The notes under the pieces were generated by a model. The model did no database searches, had not been told where the DNA came from, and saw nothing but the letters and a program-made list of their open reading frames with translations. Both the position numbers and the translations under genes were made by a program. DNA of 64,000 bases from Dicaeum eximium (lineage: Eukaryota > Chordata > Aves > Passeriformes > Dicaeidae): assembly GCA_013396995.1 (NCBI GenBank), contig VWZP01008549.1:1038898-1102897 (forward strand), read 5' to 3'. The stretch's first letter is position 1. Each line of letters opens with the position of its first letter. Positions 55,201-63,988 of the stretch are shown piece after piece.

Positions 55201-58200
55201 TCAGTCACAACATTCAAAATAGTAATTAGGGAAAAAAAGAAATTCATATCACATGATCTACTAATTTTCTCCAAGCAAACAGTGCTCCAGTTTGAGAAGG
55301 GGTCATTATTATTCTCTAGTTGGCTTCTCTAGAGCTACAAACTATTACCACACCTTATTTATAAACAAGTACCTTTCCCTAGTTTAACATCTGAAAGGCA
55401 AAATGGGTGACTAAGAACCAGGGCATAGCATGAGGAACTACTGAGCCGAAGGGCAATTCAATATTTTGGACAATATTAAGTTGCAGTGGGAGAAGAAGAA
55501 AGATGAAACAACTGGAAAAATCTCCCTAAGGTCTGGAAAGACCAGCATACAAGACTATATGCAGGTCTGGTAGCCCAGGTTGGCATTATGTGACTGAAGA
55601 GATAAAACATCCATAGCTAAAATGAGGAGGAATGAAGTGACATACGTTTTTCACATCATATTAATAAATATAAAAAGCTCAGAATGTGAAAATAATAACC
55701 ATATGGAAATTAAAAGGCACACTACATACACAGAAGAAAAAGTCCCATCTATCTGGACTTCCGTAGATCGCTTAAATATATGAAGCATTAACAAAACCAG
55801 ATAAAAGACAGAATTAACTAAAAGAGCTGGTTTTGGAAATGAAGACTTTGCCTGGATGGAGACAATAAAGGGGTTTTAAGAATAGTTGATATAGGTCAGT
55901 AAGCAACTTCTTCAAAATTTATCTTGAGACTGATGTCAAGCATCATCACCATTAAGAAATTTAATGAGGAAAAAAGTAAATATGAAATAAAGACTGTTGA
56001 TAATTTGAAGTAAGCAGGTATCATAAGCTAAGAAAGAGAACAGCAAATCATACAAAAAGAACTTGCTCAGCACGACTGTTTTAAAAAACAACTATAAGAA
56101 AAACAAAGTTATGTCCTTAAAAACTAAAAGCAAGCTTTAAAATTGAATTGCAGATTCACAAGCTGGGAAATAAAAGACCTTAATCAACTTCTTGATCATG
56201 GCACAGCAATGAATAAACAGTCAATATGATACTGCACTGAAAATAGCAAACATGCATCCTTTAGTGAAAGAACTGGCATCAGAGTCACTGAGAAGGACAT
56301 CCTGTGTAATTGCACATGCAGTATTATCCACATGTAAAAAGAAGATTAACTCATAACAAGCACAGAAAGTAGGACTATGAAGGATAATCACTGGAATGCA
56401 GAGGCTTTCATACAGAAGCAGACTAAAACCTTAGTTTACACAGTTTCCAAAAACCAAGGCTAACAGATCACCAATTGTAAAAAAAATAAGAAGAGTGAAC
56501 ATCAACAAAGGAATAGAAATTATTTAAGCAGAAGAATAAGGATATCCATAAACAAACAGGTATAGATTTGCTGTGAGTAGCTTCAGTCTGAAATTCCTAA
56601 GTCTTAGTTATTACTGCAGTGTGGTTCAAAAACACAAAACCAGCAGAAGGTTTAGAGGGAGGTGTTTTAAAGCTCTCATTAACTGAGAGGCTATATTTAG
56701 TAACCTTTTCATATTCTGATCCGTATCAAAATTGTGCTTGTGACAGCAGAGGACCGGACCCTGCATTTCAGAGAAATCCTCCTATCCAACAGACAACAAC
56801 ACAAGTTTCCTCACAATCCTGAACTAGGAGATGTAACTATATTAAAAATTGAAAACTAGCAAGTTCCCAAGACTATCATCTCAGTTTAGGTTATGGACAT
56901 GAGGTCATCTTCAATGAAAGGATGTAATTTTTTTTTATTACTAGTACACTTCCACCATACATAAACATATGCACAAAAACCACCCAAGTAACCTATACAG
57001 CTCTACTTGGTAGGCCTCTAGGACTTGGTATTCTCTCCTCACAGAAATTCTTGCAAGAAATCCTATTTCATTCACAAGCACAGATTTCAAATTTACTAAG
57101 ATGTGCCAGGGGAAAAACAAAAATACTGTCAAGTTGCTCAGACATGAACAGTGGAAATCCTTGTCACACCTCTAGCTCAACCGAGCAATTCAAAGATTTG
57201 CAATATTCCACCAAATCAAGAAGTCCTTATCAACAAATCCATCACAGTACGTTGGAGGAGATATTTGGTCTCATGAAATGTTTTCAAAAACAACTGTTTT
57301 CTAATCTTTCAGACAACCTGTAAGATGCCACAATCTCTAGAGAAATGAAGTGCAGTGCCGGACAGTCACGCTTCCTCTGCTCTTAAGTAACAAAGCAGCT
57401 CTTCCTGATTTCATCTGCTGTAAGATTTACAGGGACTGAATATTCTGAGGTAATTTTGTAAAAATAGAAACGAAGGCTTTAAATATGCATACCATAACTG
57501 TGCACTGACTTTTAAGAGCTACTACTGCAACAATTCCTGTTAGCTGTGACAAAGAATTACGAAGAGGACAGGAATCAGACTGCAATCTTCTGTAAATCAA
57601 CAGAAGGTGAAACACAGTGCAGTTCTGACCACCCTACTGCCTGGCTGTATGAGAATGAAAGTTCCACACCATAATCTAAATAGGCATCTCACAAGTAAAC
57701 ATCAAGACGAGGCAGCCACAGATGAAAACAATGGAGTCTGGCTGCAGGAAGATGCAGAATTCTGCAGGAAGGCTTGAAGTAATGTTTCTAGAACCACACA
57801 GTCCAACATGCTTAATAGCAATTAATGAAGCAGTTCGCAGAAGTAATATTTTAAGCAACTATTAGAATCAGTGAGGAATCATTGTGGTCATGTGGTCACT
57901 GTCATATTAGAGAGATGCTTCTGTAACCCACAGGTGGGTTACAGAAAACCTGTGGGCAGGTCCTACAACCCGGTGGGCAGGGAGGGTGGTATTTGTTTTG
58001 TTTAGTAAATTGAAACAGAAAAACAAATAAAGGTCAGATTTTAAAAGTCCTTTAAAAATAAGTTTATGTTCAGGTTAAGGATGCAAAATTACTTGACTGT
58101 TGTTGAAGATCTCTATTTGAGCTGGAGAGTCCTCCTAAACCAATAAAATACAAGGTTTTATACCATGTGTCCTCAAGTGAAAGATTATCACCCATAATTA

Positions 58201-59226
58201 CAAATTGCTTAATACATGGCAGTGAACATTCCATGTCAGGACCTGGAACAACTGACCACCTGCCTGGCTGTCTCATAACATCTTCCTTCTGCCTTCAAAC
58301 AGGACCACAGCCACTGTTTCTTTAAAACAACAAAATCTGCTTATGAAATAAAATAATGTAGTTTTCATGTGATAGGATGCTTCCTTGCTCATTTCTCCTC
58401 TTACTGTTGTAGCAACTTGCAAATAAGGAAGCTATTAATAACCAAGAAAGACCTAGAAAATTACTCATCTGTGTTCAACTACCTACAGAAATACGATTAG
58501 ATAAATAAATTTGTTCCTTCAGGATAAACTGCAACTTTTATTTCATTAAGTGCTTACAGAAGTTGCAAGAAAATTTTAGGAACAGTATTTATGTTCCCCA
58601 AGTTAAAATGACAAAATTTTAAAAAATAAATAAACTTAATATAATATTAAAAATCCCCACTAACATCCTCTGCGACTGCTAGATATATTTTCTTTTTCTC
58701 CAAGGCACTTCATAAATGTTCATGCAAACACAAGGATAAACCAGAAAAGACACCAAGATCTAAAGATATTACAGGTAAGCCCAAACACAGGACTTCCCAG
58801 AATTCAATAAGACTATATAGTCGTATTTTAATTTATTACATATAAACTCAAAAAATCTGCTCTAAAATAAAAGCTATATTATAATAAACAAGGCAAATTC
58901 TAGGAAATTAACACATCACAATTTTATCACATCATACCGAAAGACAAAAGCACCCTTTCCTTAAACGATGCTGTCTCTCAGTTCAATTACACTAAATATA
59001 CCAAAATGCAAAGCAAAATCAATTTCTGTCTCCTTGAAATGTCAAACAACCAAAATTAAAACACAGTAAAAAGAACCCCACACAAAACACCCAAATAAAC
59101 CAGTTCACTTGCTTCATTATTAGATCGAAAAGCTCTGAAATATTTTTTTGATTTAAATATAATTACCTTTTCAACAGATATTCTTGATTTCATGCGATTG
59201 CCCTGAGCCCTGGCATACATGTCCAT
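28134..59226 (-). CDS. AKAP11: AKAP11 (A-kinase anchoring protein 11, AKAP220), complete coding span, 11 coding exons
   Basis: Scaffold protein that tethers PKA regulatory subunits, and in mammals PP1 and GSK3-beta, on vesicles and at the cytoskeleton. I joined 11 exons on the minus strand: 59226-59167, 53546-53430, 50328-50281, 48872-48738, 47893-47629, 47181-42516, 40196-40041, 36252-36169, 35461-35415, 32980-32820 and 28280-28134. Every junction is GT-AG and the phases agree, giving 1961 residues and a TGA stop; human AKAP11 is about 1900. Exon order and sequence match AKAP11 as I know it, including the segments TNQSVSSIEDDFVTAFEHL, FDRPTLPANVKKPTPRKPES and DPQLRAALQWLAASE. Visible elements: a VAP-binding FFAT-like motif EFFDSF with acidic flank (about residues 349-362), twelve [FY][AS]xx[LVM] helix repeats (575-1757), an RII-type helix near 1706-1720, WxxL motifs at 1794 and 1823, and a conserved C-terminal domain (1870-1961). 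The paralogue SPHKAP shares only the helix and C-terminal parts, so it is less likely. There is no signal peptide or membrane segment. Confidence 0.96.
28281..32819 (-). other. AKAP11 intron 10
   Basis: 4.5 kb between GTAAGT and CCCCTTTAG. Mostly AT-rich, but with a distinct GC- and CpG-rich patch at about 30190-30370 holding a CTCF-like site. Confidence 0.8.
30340..30353 (-). promoter_or_regulatory. CTCF-like binding motif inside a GC-rich intronic patch
   Basis: On the minus strand the bases read CCTCCAGAGGGCGC, matching the CTCF core consensus CCASYAGRKGGCRS at 13 of 14 positions (only the third base differs). It sits in a CpG-containing patch about 180 bases long, in strong contrast to its AT-rich surroundings. 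Binding itself is not shown by sequence. Confidence 0.55.
32820..32980 (-). CDS. AKAP11: AKAP11 coding exon 10 (residues 1860-1913)
   Basis: 161 bases. The acceptor is AATGTTAG before GTTTGGAG and the donor is GTCTTT/GTAAGT. It encodes NIDLEPNLVDPQLRAALQWL and AASETEVSDLHFRD, the conserved C-terminal domain shared by AKAP11 and SPHKAP. It ends in phase 0. Confidence 0.95.
32981..35414 (-). other. AKAP11 intron 9
   Basis: 2.4 kb between GTAATG and AATGTTAG. Contains a chance minus-strand open frame of 161 codons (33707-34192) with no family resemblance and no splice context. Otherwise AT-rich with nothing recognised. Confidence 0.75.
35415..35461 (-). CDS. AKAP11: AKAP11 coding exon 9 (small acidic, residues 1844-1860)
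   Basis: A 47-base exon between AATACAG and GTAGAAG/GTAATG. It encodes SDGTEDKDEDSKDAVE, an acidic linker matching the mammalian DGPDDKDEEHEDEVE stretch. It enters in phase 2 and leaves one base, so it cannot be skipped without a frameshift. Confidence 0.9.
35462..36168 (-). other. AKAP11 intron 8
   Basis: 0.7 kb between donor GTTGGT and acceptor AATACAG. Nothing else seen. Confidence 0.8.
36169..36252 (-). CDS. AKAP11: AKAP11 coding exon 8 (residues 1816-1844)
   Basis: 84 bases, same phase at both ends and frame-neutral if skipped. The acceptor is CCTGGCAG and the donor is GACAG/GTTGGT. It encodes SSWSSLGLEGDMYEENLSF, a second WxxL plus acidic segment that mirrors the one in the preceding exon. 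Too short to appear as an ORF. Confidence 0.92.
36253..40040 (-). other. AKAP11 intron 7
   Basis: 3.8 kb between GTAATT and CCTGGCAG. It carries an LTR-like fragment (38272-38474). The rest is AT-rich with no recognised content. Confidence 0.8.
38272..38474 (-). mobile_element. Partial LTR resembling bird ERVL-type LTRs, truncated, noncoding
   Basis: Read on the minus strand it begins TGTTGTGGTTTAACCCCAGC. Further words such as GAGATAAAGACAGTTTAACA and AAAGCAAAACAAG occur in the same order as in a common bird ERVL-type LTR. The similarity stops after about 200 bases near GTGGGCAGCTCC, so most of the LTR and all internal sequence are missing. Orientation and subfamily are tentative. No viral coding sequence remains. 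Confidence 0.7.
40041..40196 (-). CDS. AKAP11: AKAP11 coding exon 7 (residues 1764-1816)
   Basis: 156 bases, entering and leaving with two bases of a split codon, so skipping it is frame-neutral. The acceptor is TTAG and the donor is GACAG/GTAATT. It encodes SQQMSLSIGDDSTGSWSNLS followed by an acidic serine-rich tail. The WSNL motif (W1794, L1797) in acidic context resembles an LC3-interacting motif. AKAP11 is a reported autophagy receptor for PKA RI-alpha, but I cannot say which motif is used. Confidence 0.94.
40197..42515 (-). other. AKAP11 intron 6
   Basis: 2.3 kb between GTAATA and TTAG. Contains the TA microsatellite at 40973-41001 and A-rich runs. No exon or transposon recognised. Confidence 0.8.
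40973..41001. repeat. (TA)n microsatellite
   Basis: Nine TA units, one TTTA interruption, then more TA, 29 bases in all. Likely length-variable. Confidence 0.9.
42516..47181 (-). CDS. AKAP11: AKAP11 giant coding exon 6 (residues 209-1764)
   Basis: A 4666-base internal exon that is open throughout. The acceptor is TTGTTCAG before GTACACGC and the donor is ATAAG/GTAATA. It carries most of the scaffold: the FFAT-like EFFDSF (357-362), a proline/serine-rich basic region (about 420-470), the twelve helix repeats, several TPPxTP clusters such as FAPATPPSTPYNP (proline-directed kinase sites are plausible, including GSK3-beta), and the C-terminal RII helix. The PP1-docking position reads KTIQY (1249-1253) where human has KKVQF. 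Very large central exons are typical of AKAP genes. Open frames on the opposite strand inside it are shadows. Confidence 0.97.
47182..47628 (-). other. AKAP11 intron 5 (short)
   Basis: 447 bases, donor GTAAGT and acceptor TTGTTCAG. It splits a glycine codon (residue 209). An ORF reading through the acceptor gives a spurious upstream methionine at 47233; the true frame enters at 47181. Confidence 0.85.
47629..47893 (-). CDS. AKAP11: AKAP11 coding exon 5 (residues 121-208)
   Basis: 265 bases, entering in phase 0 and leaving one base. The acceptor is TTTTTCAAG and the donor is GCTG/GTAAGT. It contains CVMRVSPSFPRIKVDYIFTL and the highly conserved acidic stretch DDDTNQSVSSIEDDFVTAFE, a diagnostic AKAP11 signature. 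Confidence 0.95.
47894..48737 (-). other. AKAP11 intron 4
   Basis: 0.84 kb, donor GTAAAA and acceptor CTTTTTCAAG. AT-rich; nothing else seen. Confidence 0.8.
48738..48872 (-). CDS. AKAP11: AKAP11 coding exon 4 (residues 76-120)
   Basis: 135 bases, phase 0 to 0, between AATTCAG and CATCAG/GTAAAA. It encodes a segment starting ELSAVSVELPDVLKSLQL, rich in leucine and charged residues and matching the mammalian DLAAVSLELPDILNSL region. Confidence 0.92.
48873..50280 (-). other. AKAP11 intron 3
   Basis: 1.4 kb between donor GTACAG and acceptor AATTCAG. Nothing beyond AT-rich intron sequence is seen. Confidence 0.8.
50281..50328 (-). CDS. AKAP11: AKAP11 coding exon 3 (small, residues 60-75)
   Basis: A 48-base exon, phase 0 to 0, between TTTTACAG and CAG/GTACAG. 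It encodes ITFMGFSEEMGTAHLQ, which aligns with the human VTFLGFNEETDAAHIQ segment. It is too short to stand out as an ORF and was found by looking for the missing piece between exons 2 and 4. Confidence 0.92.
50329..53429 (-). other. AKAP11 intron 2, with assembly gap
   Basis: 3.1 kb between GTTTGC and TTTTACAG. It holds the run of N at 50917-50958 and otherwise unremarkable AT-rich sequence with a C/T-rich stretch near 52.5-52.8 kb. No recognised repeat family. Confidence 0.8.
50917..50958. other. Assembly gap (42 N)
   Basis: Unresolved bases inside AKAP11 intron 2. The coding sequence is not affected. Confidence 1.
53430..53546 (-). CDS. AKAP11: AKAP11 coding exon 2 (residues 21-59)
   Basis: 117 bases, phase 0 at both ends. 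The acceptor is TTTTCAG before AGTTTTGGTG and the donor is GAG/GTTTGC. It encodes SFGESILHSMKSLLHSRKEL and then NVSAEECLNQEEQDNFIE, close to the mammalian N-terminal segment. The exon is 3n, so skipping it would keep frame. Confidence 0.93.
53547..59166 (-). other. AKAP11 intron 1 (between coding exons 1 and 2)
   Basis: 5.6 kb, bounded by GTAATT and TTTTCAG. AT-rich. The only structure found is a pair of overlapping perfect inverted repeats at 57921-57956. No exon, RNA gene or recognised transposon. Confidence 0.8.
57921..57956. repeat. Overlapping inverted repeats (two mutually exclusive hairpins)
   Basis: Arms CTGTAACCCA (57921-57930) and TGGGTTACAG (57935-57944) are perfect complements with a 4-base loop. 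CCCACAGGT (57927-57935) also pairs perfectly with ACCTGTGGG (57948-57956). Both share the middle segment, so only one can form. A related GTGGGCAGG word recurs just after. Confidence 0.75.
59167..59226 (-). CDS. AKAP11: AKAP11 coding exon 1 (residues 1-20)
   Basis: The frame starts at ATG 59226 (MDMYARAQ...) and ends at AAG followed by donor GTAATT. An in-frame TGA lies 33 bases upstream, inside the exon, which sets the upper limit of the ORF. A second in-frame ATG two codons on (59220) could also be used. The end of this peptide, NRMKSRISVEK, aligns with the human N-terminus around its second methionine. The next exon continues in phase 0. Confidence 0.85.
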
Positions 59227-59274
59227 GATCTTACCAACCTTGGTATTCGATGAAAGACGTCAACTCAAAAATGC
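59227..59274 (-). other. AKAP11: AKAP11 5' UTR part of the first coding exon
   Basis: A T-rich tract ending in TTTTTTGTAG forms a splice acceptor just above 59274. The 48 bases down to the ATG carry an in-frame TGA and are untranslated. An acceptor here means at least one noncoding exon lies further upstream, presumably in the CpG island at the right end of the window. Confidence 0.7.
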
Positions 59275-60254
59275 CTACAAAAAACAATTTATATTTGATT
59301 ATTTTATGTTTATCCATTTAGTTCGCATCCACTCTAAAAATGCAAGTAGACAAAACAAGAACCAATAAAAGCAATTAAAAAGCATTTAAAGATTAAACAG
59401 CACATCATCCATACTGACAGCTCCTTTTAAAAAAAGTACTGCCTTAATGACCTTCAAAACCAGGCATGAAATGCAGAACACAGACACCTAGCAGTAAGTT
59501 GCAATGTTTTCCTTTAACTAGAATTTCAAGGCTGCACTGGGGGTAGGGAGGAGCATTACATTAAATATGCTTGTTTCACTGTCACTCATATGCTGGAAGG
59601 TTTTTCAGCAGGTTCCTGTACAATTCAACGCACCACAACCACCCTTTAACAATCTCTGAAGGCAAATGCACAAATCACCCAGCCAGCCAACTGGCCCAGC
59701 CATGCCTGTCACCCTGAGGTTCTACAGGCTAACGTGGATCATCACTCCCTGGCTCTGCTCTGGGCAGCCCAGGCTCTGCTGGCAAAACACAGCAGACCAT
59801 ATGCATTTACCAGCACTCTCAACTGAGTAGGTCACAAGAGCTTCTCCTCCAGTCTGCTGCCCTCATTTGTCCTAAGTCTAATTCTAACAACAAGATAAAA
59901 AAACAGCTATGAAGGTATTTTTTCAATTTTCCCTCTTTAACCAGCAGCAATGGATCCAGTTTGTTTCATTCATCTTTGCATCCACCAAAATAGGAAATAA
60001 ATATAGAGTGTTAATAAAGACAGAAAGCATGTGGTGAGCTTTTAAGTTCTATGGAACTTTTAATACTTCATCTTTTCCCATGGTCACACAATTTAATCAG
60101 GAAAAAGAACTCCTAGACTATATAAAATAAACCAGGCAAGGAGCAAGTGCATGTAAAAATGACTGCAAAGATAAAGAAAATAAACACCACAACCTCAGAG
60201 TATAGGTCTTCACACAACTGACCAGACTGGTTTTGTCGATCTCATCTCAAGCAC

Positions 60255-60580
60255 ATATTTAAATGGGGCTTCTAAGAATGACAGGGACAAACTTTTTACC
60301 AGCATCTCCTGTTGTAATACAACAAGGAGGAATGGCTTTAAACTAGAAGAGGGTAGGTTTAGATCAGATACAATAAATCTTCTACAATGAAGGTGGTGAG
60401 GCACTGACACAGGCTGTCCAGGAGTTGTCAGTGCCCCATCCCTGGAAACATTCATGGTCAGGCTGGGCAGAGCTCTGAGCAACCTGATCTAGTTGTAGAT
60501 GTCCCTGCTCTCTGCAGGGTAATTGGACAAAATGGGCTTTAAAGGTCCCTTTTAGTCCAAAGAACTCTATAAATTTATAA
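60255..60580 (+). mobile_element. CR1 LINE 3' tail, plus orientation
   Basis: AACAAGGAGGAATGGCTTTAAA, CCATCCCTGGAAACATTCATG, GGTCAGGCTGGGCAGAGCTC and GGTCCCTTTTAGTCCAA follow the CR1 3' end in the sense direction. The frame is broken. Confidence 0.8.
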
Positions 60581-61244
60581 ACCCATTCTTTCCAGTGATT
60601 TGCTGAAGAACACTCTTCTCATCAGAGCATGTAATAAGCATTTAGCTGGCTTTTCCACATACATGTATCCTTGTTTGAATATATGTAAGGAGCAAAATTA
60701 AATAATCAGCTTAAGGGAATCCAACAGGAAATATGCCATGGATTTAATCTCTTTGTGTAAGTCTACCCCATGCCTAAATTTACTTTAGGTCAGCGTATAT
60801 TGACAAACCTTAGCTGGCAGAAAAGAAGAAACTTTCTTTTTTCTGTAAATGTGCTGAGTAAATGCTCTTTAATTGCTACAGAAGCATATGTGAACATGTG
60901 CACATCTATATTAAACACATACAGGTTATGACAAATTTGAACAATAAATTTAAAATTTATGTAATATGGCCTTATTAAAATTAAATTTCAAATAAAAGAT
61001 TCTAAGCAATGCCAATAGTATATCTATATTATATCTTTAAAAGGAGGTGTTTTTAGTAGTACTAGAGCAAAGATAAACATCTTTCTTTTAAAGAAAAAGT
61101 ACTTTTTTTTGTCTTCAGCGCACGGACCTGAATCAGCCTAGAGAACTCTGATGATGATTTGCAAAAGCCAGGCTTAATGAAACACTGAGCTTTGAATGAT
61201 TCATTCAAAATCTGAAATTTAAAAATACATTAAGAACAACACTC

Positions 61245-62325
61245 TTTTAGAATGACAAAATCATCGAGGTTGGAAGAGGCCTACATGATGATCTAGTCCA
61301 ACCATCCATTTCCTCTAGTCCACCCACTGCAGGCATGGCAGAAGAGACTGCCCCCAGCCCACTGCACCCTTGTTTCAGGTGGTTACAGAGAGCAACGAGG
61401 TCTCCCCCAAGCCTCCTCTTCTCCAGGCTAAGCAACCTCAGCCACTCCTCATCAGATGTGTTCTACACCTTTCACTTGCCTTGTTGCCCTTCCCTAGATG
61501 TGCTCCAGTGTCTCAATGTCCTTTGGGAAGTGAGGGGCCCAAAAGTGAACACAGGATACAAGGTGTGTCCTTACCAGTGCCAACTACAGGGGACAATCCC
61601 TGCTCTGGTCCTGCTGGCCATACTATTGCTGATCCAGGCCAGGATGCCATTGGCCTTCTTGGCCACCTGGGCACACACTGGCTCACGTTCAGCTGACTGT
61701 CAAGCAGAACCCTCAAGTCCCTTTCCACCAAACAGCTTTACAGCCACTCTTCTCCAGCCTGCAGCACGGAGTGGGGTTGTTGTGACCCAAGTGCAAGACC
61801 TGGCACTCAGCCTTGCTGAACCTCACACCACTCTCCTCAGCCCACTGATCCAGCCTCTCCAGGTTTCCACGAAGAGCCCTCCTACTCTCAATCAGATCAA
61901 CACTCCCATCCAACTTGGTGCTGTCAGCAAATTTACTGAGGGTGCACTCAACCCCCCATGTCCCCAATAAAGATGTTAAACAGGACTTGCCCCAGAACTG
62001 ACTCCTGGGGGCAACACCAGTGACCCACCTCCAGCAGGCTTTAGCTCCATTCACCACCACTCTCTGGGCCCAGACATCCAGCCAGTTTTTTATCCACTGA
62101 AGAGTACTCCCATCCAAGCCGTGAGCCGCCAGGTTTTCTAGCAGGATGCTATGGGAGATGGTGTCAAACGCTCTACTGAAGTCAAGATAAGACACCATCC
62201 ACAGCCTTCCCCTCATCTAAGCAGGTCACTGTGTCATAGAAGAAGATCAGATTGGTCAAGCAGAACCTTCCTTTTATAAATCCATATTGGTTGGGCCTGA
62301 TTCCATGATTGTCCTGCATGCGTAT
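61245..62325 (-). mobile_element. CR1 LINE with reverse-transcriptase remains, 5'-truncated
   Basis: About 1.1 kb. The minus-strand frame 62216-61713 (167 codons) shows RT palm motifs YLDFSRAFDTISHSILLENL, AAHGLDGSTLQWIKNWLD, KFADSTKLDGSVDL and FSKAECQVLHLGHNN. The catalytic FADD box reads FADS and the expected SGVPQGSVLGP region is disrupted (VAPRSQFWG), so it is inactive. The frame then shifts; MLSLEKRRLGGDLVALCNHL near 61435 is the following part. The 3' end lies at about 61245. Confidence 0.93.
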
Positions 62326-63264
62326 TTATAACCTAACCAAACAATTGCTATTGAAAACCAAATTAAGCAAGTCTACACTGACAAGCAGGCAGAATAGTCC
62401 AATGCATCCTTCTCTATTCCTCATTTTTAATGATTTATTAGTTTTACTGATCAGGTCGGCAGTCTTGAAAAAGTCCAAGTATGAAACACAAGTTGTCTTA
62501 ACCGCAGTCAGATTCACACAAACAAAATACATCAAGAGTGAGCAAAACACATCATTTCTAGTAAGCATTAATGATAGGCTGGGTCCTCTTTTTCTTGCTG
62601 GGTTTTAATTCTCTTACATTGTATTTCTGTCACACAGAAGCAGCAATTTCAAAAGAATCAATCATTTTCTTTTCTTAGATCATCACTAGCTAGTCATCAC
62701 CCACAGCTTCCCCCCAGTCCTGGGTCTCGATTCTCAAACACTTCCTGGGAAAAATATGTTACTTGATGTACTAGGGATATTCTCTGGTTTGGATTTTGTG
62801 GCTTTTGCAATTAACTTTAAGTTTCTGTACTTGAGTCTGTTGTGTATTTTGTACATAACAGAACCACACCAAGTAAGGTGGGGCTATTATTTTCTAAGCC
62901 TAGCATTTTCTCAAGAAAACTTATTCCTTATTCCCTAGAGAAAATTTCGCCAGAGAATACCTTGTTTAGTTCTCAAGGATCAATTAAATATAGTTGGTAT
63001 CTATCACTGAAGTCTAACTGTATGATGCTGAAATAATCCTACAAACATGAATCCACATAAGACTCGTCCCAAGTGTAACCTGGATAAATTTTGAGCACTG
63101 TTACCATTTATTTCAGGGTCACTGATCTTTTCCAGATACAATCTAAGTGGGAGTTTCTTCCTCCCTATCTCACTCGGGCAATACATCAGACATGAGAAGG
63201 CTGTATCTTTAAATACAGTTTGGACCTAGAGTTCACTCTTTTTTTTTCCCTTTTGCATATTGGA

Positions 63265-63285
63265 TTTTTTTTTTTTTTTTTTTTT
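63265..63285. repeat. Homopolymer T run (21 bases)
   Basis: Uninterrupted T at the left edge of the CpG island, next to CTTTTGCATATTGG. It could be a poly(A) tail in reverse or a simple expansion; no retroposed body is recognised beside it. Confidence 0.85.
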
Positions 63286-63556
63286 GGAAACCAGAGAAAC
63301 GCACTTCGGTTGTAATAAGAGCCAAAGAGAGCCCCTCAAAAGAGCCAAGAAAGCAAAGGAGGAATGCTCCTTGTTCCTTCTCCCTTGAGGGAGAAGAGGA
63401 ACTGGGAGGAGGACATGCGGCAGGAGGGAGGAAGGGAGGGCGAGGATTGTTGTCGATCAACAACTTCCACAGCGAAATGTTGAGAGCAGCCTGAACTTCC
63501 TTAACCCGTGCGCACCGACCACAACGCGAACAACGCAGGAGGGAACGTAAACTCAC

Positions 63557-63620
63557 GGAGCCTCCCTGCTCCGACTACGACGGCACCAGCACGGGGCAGC
63601 CGGTCCCCAGCCGGGACTGC
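63557..63620 (-). other. Candidate alternative noncoding exon end with donor CTCC/GTGAGT
   Basis: A perfect GTGAGT intron start sits at 63556-63551 on the minus strand after a GC-rich stretch, although the last exonic base would be C rather than the usual G. It would be an alternative first-exon donor for AKAP11. The exon start is arbitrary here because no transcript start can be read. Confidence 0.3.
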
Positions 63621-63988
63621 GGCCGGACAGACGTGGCCCACGGGGACACGGGGGCACGGCGCTCGCGAACCCCGCAGGCCGGTCCCGGAGCCGCAGCGCT
63701 GCGCTACCCGCTCCTCACCCCGCGTCACCCCGGGGCCCCGGCCTCGCCCCCGGCCCGCTCCCGGTGACCGCTGGGGCCCGCGGGAGCTGCGCTGCTCCAG
63801 GGGAGCCTTCCCTGGGAAGGGCGGCGGAGGATGCGCTTCCCCGTGCCTCCGGGAGCCCCCGGGCCACCTGTGGCAGCGAGCCCCAAATGACAGGCCGGCG
63901 GCGGCGCCCCGCCCTGCGCCCGAGCTCCCCAGCAGGGCGGCCCGTGGGAGAGCCGGACGGGGTGCGAAGAAGAGCGGGCGCTCCGTAC

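Larger units (their letters stand above)
59275..63556 (-). other. Intron in the AKAP11 5' UTR
   Basis: Between the acceptor at 59274 and the CpG island. It contains a plus-oriented CR1 tail (60255-60580), a minus-oriented CR1 with RT remains (61245-62325) and a 21-base T run (63265-63285). The remainder is AT-rich sequence in which I see nothing specific. Confidence 0.6.

Noticed and set aside
61335..61970. 211-codon plus-strand ORF
   Set aside because: Antisense of the CR1 reverse-transcriptase region; long open antisense frames are common in CR1 3' ends.
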